From Bacillota bacterium (GTDB lineage Bacteria; Bacillota; Clostridia; Peptostreptococcales; Anaerovoracaceae): a stretch of DNA of 6,425 nucleotides. Location: NCBI GenBank assembly GCA_030527065.1, contig JAUNBO010000106.1, forward strand, positions 1 through 6,425, read 5' to 3'. The notes under the pieces are model-generated. The model worked only from the letters and a program-made list of their open reading frames with translations. It made no database searches and was not told where the DNA came from. A program made the position numbers and the translations under genes. Positions 1 to 5,424 of the stretch are shown one piece after another (position 1 is the stretch's first letter; the number at the start of each line of letters is the position of its first letter).

Positions 1-24
1 CTACCTCAGAATTCCAAACGGACC

Positions 25-55
25 TGAATTTATTGATCAGAGATTGTGGTATAAT
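25..55 (+). promoter_or_regulatory. Sigma-A-type extended -10 promoter for the divIC-like/rnmV/rsmA operon
   Basis: A perfect -10 hexamer TATAAT lies at 50-55 and is preceded by TG plus one base at 47-49, giving an extended -10 element (TGGTATAAT). No good -35 box stands at the ideal distance. TGAATT at 25-30 would give a 19-base spacer, and TTGATC at 33-38 would be far too close. An extended -10 often compensates for a weak -35 in Firmicutes. Transcription would start near 62, leaving a leader of about 40 bases before the ATG at 103. No terminator for an upstream gene is seen in bases 1-24. Confidence 0.75.
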
Positions 56-102
56 CGTTAAAGATTGCCGCAACGGCGTCAGTCCGGAAGGGGAACGGAA
101 GC

Positions 103-582
103 ATGGCCGGGAGGAGAAGCCTGGAAAAGCGCCGCAGGGATAAAGAGGCGGGCATGACCTATGCGGACGTGGAAAGCGCCCGACAGGACCGGAGGGCCAG
201 ACGGGAAGAGGCCCTCCGGAAAAAAGAAGAAAACGAAAAGGCCCGGTCCGGGTCCAAAAAGCGCCGGGAGCGCAGCGCCCGGCGGCGCTTGGTTCTGGGG
301 CTGGTTTTTCTTGCGGTGGCGGGGCTCCTTGTGGTCTCCGTCTATAACCTGGTGAAGCTGACGGTGGAGGAAAACCGGGTGGAGGCGGAGCTGGCCGTTC
401 TGCAGGCGGAAAAGGAAGCCCTGGAAGAGGAACTGGAACAGGCGGACAGGCCGGAATACATAGAGCAGCAGGCCAGAGAACAGCTGGATATGATCTACCC
501 CGGAGAAGTCCTGTATATCATAAAGGAAAAAGAAAGACAGGCTGAAGAGGCAGAGGAAGAAGGGGCGGAGGAAGCTCCATAA
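103..582 (+). CDS. Septum formation initiator family protein (DivIC/FtsL/FtsB-like)
   Basis: This is a small bitopic membrane protein of the DivIC/FtsB type. Members of this family join the FtsL-DivIC-DivIB divisome subcomplex at midcell and help activate septal peptidoglycan synthesis. Seen in the 159-residue sequence: a very basic, charged cytoplasmic N-terminus (1-62), one hydrophobic helix (about 63-84, starting LVLGLVFLAVAGLL), a heptad-like coiled coil (about 88-115), then the family signature PEYIEQQAREQLDMIYPGE (117-135) and an acidic tail (about 143-159). Known DivIC proteins are commonly nearer 100-130 residues, so the long basic N-terminal arm is the odd part. The ATG at 103 has AAGGGG at 88-93, nine bases upstream, and follows a clear promoter. 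The gene is first in the run and ends 8 bases before rnmV. DivIC, FtsL and FtsB types are hard to separate by sequence, so no gene symbol is given. Confidence 0.85.
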   Translation: MAGRRSLEKRRRDKEAGMTYADVESARQDRRARREEALRKKEENEKARSGSKKRRERSARRRLVLGLVFLAVAGLLVVSVYNLVKLTVEENRVEAELAVLQAEKEALEEELEQADRPEYIEQQAREQLDMIYPGEVLYIIKEKERQAEEAEEEGAEEAP

Positions 583-590
583 AGGCGAAA

Positions 591-1148
591 ATGATAAAGG
601 AAATCATAGTGGTGGAAGGGCGGGACGACGAAGCCGCAGTGAAAGCCGCCGTAGACGCCGGCACCCTGGCCACCCACGGATACGGCATAAATCAGGCGAC
701 CCTGGCCCGGATCAGAAAGGCTTACGAGGGACCCGGGATCATCATTCTCACAGACCCGGATCATGCCGGAGAAAGGATCAGGGAGCGCCTGGCCGTCCTC
801 TTTCCCCGGGCAAAGCACGCCCATCTTTCCCGGGAAACAGCGGAAAAAGACGGAGACGTGGGAGTGGAAAACGCTGCGCCGGAAAACATAAGGACGGCCC
901 TGGAAAGGGCCCGCTGCACCACGGAAGCGCGGGAGCCTGTCTTTTCCGCAGCAGACCTGGCGGCCTGGGGACTTTCGGGGACCCGGGAAGCGGCGGCCCG
1001 GCGGGACCGTCTGGGAAAGGCCCTGGGCATCGGTTACGGCAACGGCAGGACCTTCCTGAAGCGCCTGAACTGCTTCGGCGTCACCCGAGAGGAATTTGAA
1101 CTTCATGGAAAAGCTTTGTTCGCCGGGGGAGATCCTACGGCTCAGTGA
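591..1148 (+). CDS. rnmV: Ribonuclease M5 (5S rRNA maturation, Toprim domain)
   Basis: RNase M5 makes the final cuts on both sides of precursor 5S rRNA in low-GC Gram-positives, acting on a substrate held by ribosomal protein L18. The 185-residue protein opens with the Toprim fold: IIVVEGRDD (5-13) carries the catalytic glutamate E9, and ILTDPDHAGERIR (52-64) carries the metal-binding DxD pair D55/D57. GDVGVENA (88-95) matches the conserved M5 segment after the Toprim core. The C-terminal region (about 118-178) is the helical M5-specific domain, with LGIGYGNGRTFLKRLN near 145-160. Length is usual for the family. The ATG at 591 lies 8 bases after the preceding stop, with AAAGG at 581-585 as ribosome binding site. 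The gene overlaps rsmA by 44 bases, the classic rnmV-ksgA pairing of Firmicutes, which strongly supports the call. Confidence 0.95.
   Translation: MIKEIIVVEGRDDEAAVKAAVDAGTLATHGYGINQATLARIRKAYEGPGIIILTDPDHAGERIRERLAVLFPRAKHAHLSRETAEKDGDVGVENAAPENIRTALERARCTTEAREPVFSAADLAAWGLSGTREAAARRDRLGKALGIGYGNGRTFLKRLNCFGVTREEFELHGKALFAGGDPTAQ
1088..1093 (+). promoter_or_regulatory. Ribosome binding site of rsmA inside the rnmV coding region
   Basis: AGAGGA lies 11 bases before the ATG at 1105, but only 2 bases before an in-frame TTG at 1096. The distance favours the ATG, so rsmA is annotated from 1105 rather than from the longer TTG reading frame. The site lies within the last 20 codons of rnmV, implying translational coupling of the two genes. 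Confidence 0.6.
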
Positions 1149-2034
1149 AAAATACGGGATACGCAGCTCCAAAAGCCTGGGGCAGAACTTTCTGGCAGAC
1201 GGCAACATCGTCGGGAAGATCATGGAGAGCAGCGCCCCGGGCCCCGGGGATCTGGTCATAGAGGTGGGGCCCGGCTTCGGCGTCCTGACGGCGGCGGCGG
1301 CGGCCCGGGGTGCGGCGGTGGCCGCCGTGGAGATCGACAGGAGCCTTCAGCCCGTTCTGGAAGAGAGCCTGGCAGGCTTCAGCCGGGTCAGGCTGTTCTG
1401 GCAGGACATCCTGAAGGCGGATATAAGGGCCATCGCAGAGGCCATGGCAGAGGGAGAGGCGGAGCCCTTCAAAAGCATAAAGGTATTGGGGAACCTTCCG
1501 TATTACATCACCACGCCGGTGGTGATGAAGCTTTTGGAGGAGATGGTCTCCTGGGACAGGCCCTGGGAGCCGCCGGTGGACAGCTTTGTCTTTATGATGC
1601 AGAAGGAGGTGGCGGACCGCATCCGGGCCCTGCCCGGGACCAGAGCCTGCGGAGCCATTTCCGCCGCCGTCCAGTACCGCTGCACGGTGGATCTGGTGGC
1701 GGCAGTGCCCAGGGAAGTGTTTCTGCCCCGGCCAAAGGTGGACTCCGCCGTTCTGCGGCTCAATGTCCGCAAGGAAAGGCCGCCGGCCCTGTCGCCCAAA
1801 AATGAAAGGCTTTTTTTGGCCCTGATCCGAAAGGGCTTCGGGCAGAGACGAAAGACCCTGGCCAACGCTCTGAACGGGCTGGAGGGGCTGGAGAAGGCGG
1901 AAATTGCAGAGGGGTTGAAAAAAGCCGGCATAGACCCCGTCCGGAGGGCGGAGTCTCTGAGCCTGGAGGAATTTGTCCGGGCCGCCGACGCCATTTATGA
2001 AATCAAAGGGGAACAAACAGGGGATCAAGAGTAA
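1105..2034 (+). CDS. rsmA: 16S rRNA (adenine(1518)-N(6)/adenine(1519)-N(6))-dimethyltransferase RsmA/KsgA
   Basis: RsmA uses S-adenosylmethionine to dimethylate two adjacent adenines in the 3'-terminal hairpin of 16S rRNA late in 30S assembly; its loss gives kasugamycin resistance. The 309-residue protein shows the whole family pattern: SLGQNFL (24-30), SAM-binding motif I EVGPGFGVLT (53-62), acidic loop VEID (75-78), the catalytic NLPYYITTP (130-138), MQKEVADRI (165-173), FLPRPKVDSAV (206-216) and FGQRRKTL (245-252) in the C-terminal helical domain. Length is slightly above the roughly 270-295 residues common in the family. The ATG at 1105 is preferred on RBS distance over TTG at 1096, which would add MNF. 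The gene starts inside rnmV and its TAA touches the ATG of the next gene, so it sits mid-operon. Confidence 0.96.
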   Translation: MEKLCSPGEILRLSEKYGIRSSKSLGQNFLADGNIVGKIMESSAPGPGDLVIEVGPGFGVLTAAAAARGAAVAAVEIDRSLQPVLEESLAGFSRVRLFWQDILKADIRAIAEAMAEGEAEPFKSIKVLGNLPYYITTPVVMKLLEEMVSWDRPWEPPVDSFVFMMQKEVADRIRALPGTRACGAISAAVQYRCTVDLVAAVPREVFLPRPKVDSAVLRLNVRKERPPALSPKNERLFLALIRKGFGQRRKTLANALNGLEGLEKAEIAEGLKKAGIDPVRRAESLSLEEFVRAADAIYEIKGEQTGDQE

Positions 2035-4017
2035 ATGAAGAATTTTTTGAAGCATTGCGTGAAAAGCGGAATCGTGATCAGCCTGGTGCTGAGCCTCATA
2101 TTAAGCTGTATCATAGAGAGTGCGGGGCGGGGGTCTCTGGGGGCTTGTCTCGCCTTCATATGGGAATCGCCTCTGATTTTCCTGTATAATACGCTGATCA
2201 TCTTTGTTTCGCTGACCCCGGCCATCCTGTTCCGGAGACGGATCTTCGTCTGGCTGCTGATCTCCTCCGTCTGGCTGGCCCTGGGCATCACCAACGGCGC
2301 CATCCTCAGCTTCCGCATGACGCCCTTCACGGTCTTCGATCTGGCCATGCTGGAAAACGGCGTGAGCATCCTGCCCAATTATCTTTCCACCGGGGAGATC
2401 ATCCTGGCGGCGGCAGGGGCCCTGTGCGTGCTGGCCATCTACGTCCTCACCTTCCTTTTCGCACCCCGCCGGAAAGACAAGATCCCTTACATAAAAAACC
2501 TTCTGCTGGTAGGCATATGTGCGGTGGCGCTGACGGCAGCCACCGGCGCCGCCGTCACCAGCGGCCTGATGGCCACCTATTTCGGCAATCTGAACTACGC
2601 ATACAGGGATTACGGCGTCCCCTACTGCTTCATCAATACCTGGGTGAACCGGGGCATGGACCAGCCCGCCGATTACACCGAAGAGAGGGTGGCGGATATT
2701 TTAACGAGCCTGGAGCAGGACGCGCCGGAGCAGGAGACTTACCCCAACATCATTCTGGTACAGCTGGAATCCTTCATAGACCCGGGGCTTCTGAAAGGCC
2801 TTTCCCTGTCCGCAGACCCCATTCCCACCTTCCACGCCATGCAGGAAAGCTGCACCTCCGGTACCCTGGTGGTGCCTTCGGTGGGGGCAGGCACCGCCAA
2901 CACGGAATTTGAGGTGCTGACGGGGATGCGGATCCGTTATATGGGCCCCGGAGAGTATCCTTACAAAACCATTCTGAAAAAGACCACCTGTGAAAGCCTG
3001 CCCTACGTGCTGCGGGAGCTGGGCTACAGCTCCCACGCCATTCACAACCACAGGGGCTCCTTCTACAACCGGGACACCATCTTTTCCCAGCTGGGCTTTG
3101 ATACCTTCACTTCGGTGGAATATATGAACAATGTGGAAGTGACCCCGAGAAACTGGGAGAAGGACAATGTTCTGGTCTCCCAGATCACGGCGGCCCTGGA
3201 TTCCACCGAAGGGCAGGATATGGTGTTCACCATTTCCGTCCAGGGCCATGGGAAGTACCCGGAAAAGGCCCGCTACACCCAGGAAGAGCTGGCGGTGACG
3301 GTGGTGGACGGCGTGGAGGACGAGGGGCAGAAAAACGCCCTGGAATACTACATACAGCAGCTTTATGAGATGGACCTCTTCCTGGCGGACCTGCTGGCCA
3401 CCCTGGAGGAGTACGATGAGGAATGCATCCTGGTGGCCTACGGGGATCACCTGCCGGTGCTGGACGATCTGACGGAGGACGACTTGAAGACCAATTCCCT
3501 GTACAAGACGGAATATGTCATCTGGAGCAACAGTTCTTCGGTGCTTCCCCAGGACGAGGATCTCATCGCTTATCAGTTGGGGGCGGTGGCTCTGGAAAAG
3601 GCCGGGATCTCCGGCGGCGTTTTCAGCAGCTATCACCAGGAGCGGCGCCATTCCTCAGGCTATCTGGAAGACCTGAAGCTGCTTCAGTACGATATGCTCT
3701 ACGGGAAGAGATACGCCTGGGGCGGCAGCAATCCTTTTGTGGCCACGGACATCCAGATGGGGGTGCTGGAAATCTCCCTCAGCAAGGTGCTGCCCATCGG
3801 CGATTGGGTGTATCTGCGGGGGAACAACTTCACGCCTTACAGCAAGGTCACGTTCCGGGAGGAGATCCTGGATACTATCTTTGTCAATCCTTACCTGGTG
3901 AAGGTGGAGGCGGACCAGGTGGCCAGCCTGGACCTGGAGGATTACGGCGTCAGCCAGGTGGGTAAATACAATACGGTAATGTCTACGGTAAAGGCGGAGC
4001 TTTCTTATGTGGAATAG
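2035..4017 (+). CDS. LTA synthase family membrane-anchored sulfatase-fold protein
   Basis: This looks like a phosphoglycerol transferase of the LtaS type, in which an extracellular alkaline-phosphatase-like domain moves glycerol phosphate from phosphatidylglycerol to an envelope polymer. Seen in 660 residues: about five hydrophobic helices (about 12-29, 36-66, 70-92, 120-143, 152-178), a linker, then the sulfatase-fold domain (about 236-530). Motifs match LtaS active-site regions: ILVQLESF with likely metal ligand E245; GAGTANTEFEVLTGM with likely nucleophile T287; HNHRGSFYNRD (H337, Y344, R346); VQGHGKYP (H405); and AYGDHLP (D471, H472). These pairings rest on recalled LtaS motifs, not on an alignment. 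Residues about 572-655 form an extra C-terminal beta-rich segment containing LRGNNFTPYSKV. The ATG directly follows the rsmA TAA, with AGGGGA at 2019-2024. Substrate is not proven: LTA polymerase, LTA primase and glycan phosphoglycerol transferase are all possible. Confidence 0.88.
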   Translation: MKNFLKHCVKSGIVISLVLSLILSCIIESAGRGSLGACLAFIWESPLIFLYNTLIIFVSLTPAILFRRRIFVWLLISSVWLALGITNGAILSFRMTPFTVFDLAMLENGVSILPNYLSTGEIILAAAGALCVLAIYVLTFLFAPRRKDKIPYIKNLLLVGICAVALTAATGAAVTSGLMATYFGNLNYAYRDYGVPYCFINTWVNRGMDQPADYTEERVADILTSLEQDAPEQETYPNIILVQLESFIDPGLLKGLSLSADPIPTFHAMQESCTSGTLVVPSVGAGTANTEFEVLTGMRIRYMGPGEYPYKTILKKTTCESLPYVLRELGYSSHAIHNHRGSFYNRDTIFSQLGFDTFTSVEYMNNVEVTPRNWEKDNVLVSQITAALDSTEGQDMVFTISVQGHGKYPEKARYTQEELAVTVVDGVEDEGQKNALEYYIQQLYEMDLFLADLLATLEEYDEECILVAYGDHLPVLDDLTEDDLKTNSLYKTEYVIWSNSSSVLPQDEDLIAYQLGAVALEKAGISGGVFSSYHQERRHSSGYLEDLKLLQYDMLYGKRYAWGGSNPFVATDIQMGVLEISLSKVLPIGDWVYLRGNNFTPYSKVTFREEILDTIFVNPYLVKVEADQVASLDLEDYGVSQVGKYNTVMSTVKAELSYVE

Positions 4018-4882
4018 TACGGAAAAAACGGGCCTGAAAGAGGCCGGAAGAGAAGGGGTCCGATACGTGAAGGCGGATCCCAGCGGGAATGTCACCCTCA
4101 TCGTGGCGGACCCGGTGCCCCGGGAAGCGCAGGGCGCCCTGGCCCGGGCCATTATGGCCCGGGATCCCCAGGTGGAGCAGGTGGGCTTCCGGGAGACGGC
4201 GGCGGCGCCGGGAGCGGCGGGACGGCTGCAGATGATGGGAGGCGAGTTCTGCGGCAACGGTTCCCGGAGCTTTGCGGCCATGCTGGCCCTGGGAGCCGGG
4301 GACGGCGGCAGGCCTTCGGGCTTTCGGGAAAAGAAAAAGGAGCTGGTGATAGAGGTTTCCGGGCATCCCGGGGTCCTTACGGCGGAGGTGGAAAATCTGG
4401 GAGAGCCGGACGCCTGCACCGTAGAGGTGGGCATGCCCCTGCCTCTGGAGCTTCGTCACGGCGGGGGCTCTTCTTTGGGGCCTTACAGCATTGCGGTCTT
4501 TGAAGGGATCGTCCACGTGCTCCTGTGGGGCCGGACCCCTTCGGAGGAGGATTTCCCTCTGGTGAGGGAGCTGCTGGAGCAAAAGGAGAAGCTGCGGGCC
4601 GATTGCTGGGGCGTCATGTTTTACGACAGGGGCAGGGATTTTATGACGCCTCTGGTCTATGTGCGGGGGCCGGATACTAAAGTGTGGGAAGGCAGCTGCG
4701 GCTCCGGCTCCGCGGCGGCGGCCTGCGCCCTGGCGGAGCTGGAAGGGGCGGAGCAAAAGAGCTTTCAAATCGCACAGCCCGGCGGCGTGCTTTCCGTAAG
4801 GACGGAATGGTCCCGCCACCGGAAGGCCCTCTATCTGGGAGGAACGGTGAAGCTGACGGAGACCGGCGTCTTTCCCCTATGA
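4007..4882 (+). CDS. DapF-fold cofactor-independent amino-acid racemase, CntK (histidine racemase)-like
   Basis: Members of this fold invert an amino-acid alpha carbon with two cysteines and no cofactor. In 291 residues both cysteine motifs are visible: GGEFCGNGSRS (Cys82) and WEGSCGSGSAA (Cys231). Several stretches resemble the staphylococcal histidine racemase CntK more than diaminopimelate epimerase: DPSGNVTLIV (24-33) in place of the DapF GNDF segment, VEQVGF (56-61), GEFCGN, FEGIVHVLLW in place of GNPH, WGVMFYD near 201-207 and AQPGGVLSV near 256-264. The DapF ERGxGET signature is absent before the second cysteine. The comparison is from memory. The ATG at 4007 overlaps the previous stop by 11 bases and has GGAG at 3996-3999, seven bases upstream. 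A GTG at 4067 is possible but would cut into the first strand (VRYVKADPSGN). Likely automatic name: diaminopimelate epimerase. No opine-metallophore synthase genes are visible beside it. Confidence 0.8.
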   Translation: MWNSTEKTGLKEAGREGVRYVKADPSGNVTLIVADPVPREAQGALARAIMARDPQVEQVGFRETAAAPGAAGRLQMMGGEFCGNGSRSFAAMLALGAGDGGRPSGFREKKKELVIEVSGHPGVLTAEVENLGEPDACTVEVGMPLPLELRHGGGSSLGPYSIAVFEGIVHVLLWGRTPSEEDFPLVRELLEQKEKLRADCWGVMFYDRGRDFMTPLVYVRGPDTKVWEGSCGSGSAAAACALAELEGAEQKSFQIAQPGGVLSVRTEWSRHRKALYLGGTVKLTETGVFPL

Positions 4883-4897
4883 GGAGAACAAATGCCG

Positions 4898-4926
4898 TTG
4901 ACGGCGGGGCTCCGGCACGGTATGAT
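4898..4926 (+). promoter_or_regulatory. Strong sigma-A-type promoter for the zinc-ribbon gene
   Basis: TTGACG (4898-4903) and TATGAT (4921-4926) are separated by exactly 17 bases, each one mismatch from consensus. Transcription would begin near 4933, about 58 bases before the ATG at 4991. A near-palindrome, GCCGT-TG-ACGGC (4894-4905), overlaps the -35 box and could be an operator, although so short a match may be chance. The promoter starts 16 bases after the racemase stop, so the downstream genes have their own start signal. Confidence 0.8.
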
Positions 4927-4932
4927 AAGAGA

Positions 4933-4968
4933 GACGGAGGGGCGGTTTTTTTCGCACCCGCATCCGTC
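4933..4968 (+). other. Imperfect hairpin at the 5' end of the zinc-ribbon gene leader
   Basis: GACGGA (4933-4938) pairs perfectly with TCCGTC (4963-4968). Inside, GGG (4940-4942) can pair with CCC (4957-4959) and CG (4943-4944) with CG (4953-4954), leaving a loop that contains seven T. The stem begins at about the predicted transcription start, so it may protect the 5' end of the message. Only TTTAT follows the stem, so it could also act as a weak terminator for the upstream operon. It does not match a riboswitch class that I recognise. Confidence 0.4.
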
Positions 4969-4977
4969 TTTATCTGC

Positions 4978-4986
4978 AAGGAGGAG
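4978..4986 (+). promoter_or_regulatory. Strong Shine-Dalgarno site fixing the start of the zinc-ribbon gene
   Basis: AAGGAGGAG ends four bases before ATG at 4991; its core AAGGAGG (4978-4984) is six bases upstream. This is an almost perfect anti-16S match. An in-frame ATG at 4892 would lengthen the protein by 33 residues, but it lies upstream of the predicted transcription start and is therefore rejected. Confidence 0.85.
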
Positions 4987-4990
4987 AGCC

Positions 4991-5374
4991 ATGGCATTTT
5001 TTGATAAGGTATCGGAGCTGGCGGCACAGGCCACACAAAAGACGGAATCTCTGGTGGAAAACGGAAAGACGAACCTGGAGATCGGTAAGTATAAGAGACA
5101 GGCAAAGGAGCTGGCGGCCCGGATTGGTTTCACCGTCTATGGGCAATATGAACGGGGAGAAGCGGTGCCGGAGGATGTGACGGAGCTCTGCGGCCAGATC
5201 CGGGAGCTGGAGGAGACCATTGAGAAGCTGCAGGCAGAGCTGGCGCCCAGAGTGACGCCGGAAGCCGCCCAGAGAGGCACCGGGGAAGCTGTGGCGGAGA
5301 ACTTCTGTCCCGACTGCGGCGGACAGGTGGGGCCGGGGATGAAATTCTGCCCCCATTGCGGCAGGCCCCAGTAA
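4991..5374 (+). CDS. Small coiled-coil zinc-ribbon protein
   Basis: The function is not known. The 127-residue protein starts MAFFDKVSELAAQATQKTES, a helical stretch with amphipathic character, continues as charged helix (about 28-56), and then has a likely coiled coil (about 62-85, GQIRELEETIEKLQAE). After a linker (about 86-102) it ends in a zinc ribbon: Cys106 and Cys109 in CPDCG, Cys120 and Cys123 in CPHCG, a CxxC-10-CxxC pattern. No signal peptide or membrane helix is seen, so it is probably cytoplasmic. Proteins with a helical N-terminus and a C-terminal zinc ribbon are common and mostly uncharacterised in clostridia. The start at 4991 is set by the strong ribosome binding site and the promoter upstream. 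It is probably co-transcribed with the XdhC-family gene 50 bases downstream. Confidence 0.85.
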   Translation: MAFFDKVSELAAQATQKTESLVENGKTNLEIGKYKRQAKELAARIGFTVYGQYERGEAVPEDVTELCGQIRELEETIEKLQAELAPRVTPEAAQRGTGEAVAENFCPDCGGQVGPGMKFCPHCGRPQ

Positions 5375-5424
5375 CAGGCTCCAAAAAGCACAGGAATCGA
5401 AACCAAAAGCGGAGGGAAGCAGGG

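Noticed and set aside
495..1259. 254-codon minus-strand open frame across the divIC-like, rnmV and rsmA genes
   Set aside because: It crosses three well-supported plus-strand genes and has no recognisable domain.
1135..2055. 306-codon open frame on the minus strand across rsmA
   Set aside because: It mirrors the rsmA gene, whose motifs are complete on the plus strand. Long antisense frames are expected in GC-rich coding DNA, and the translation shows no family motif.
2185..2190. TATAAT inside the LTA-synthase-like gene as an internal promoter
   Set aside because: No -35-like hexamer lies 16-18 bases upstream, and the bases encode part of a membrane helix. Probably chance.
2701..3651. 316-codon open frame on the minus strand inside the LTA-synthase-like gene
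   Set aside because: Its translation is low-complexity, rich in His, Gln, Val and Gly, with no recognisable domain, while the plus strand carries conserved active-site motifs throughout.
4892..4990. Upstream ATG (4892) as the start of the zinc-ribbon protein
   Set aside because: The codon lies upstream of the predicted transcription start, overlaps the promoter, and the added residues look like non-coding translation. ATG 4991 has a near-perfect ribosome binding site.
5375..5424. Possible terminator between the zinc-ribbon and XdhC-family genes
   Set aside because: No stem with a following T-run is present; the gap is A-rich with a ribosome binding site, so read-through is more likely.
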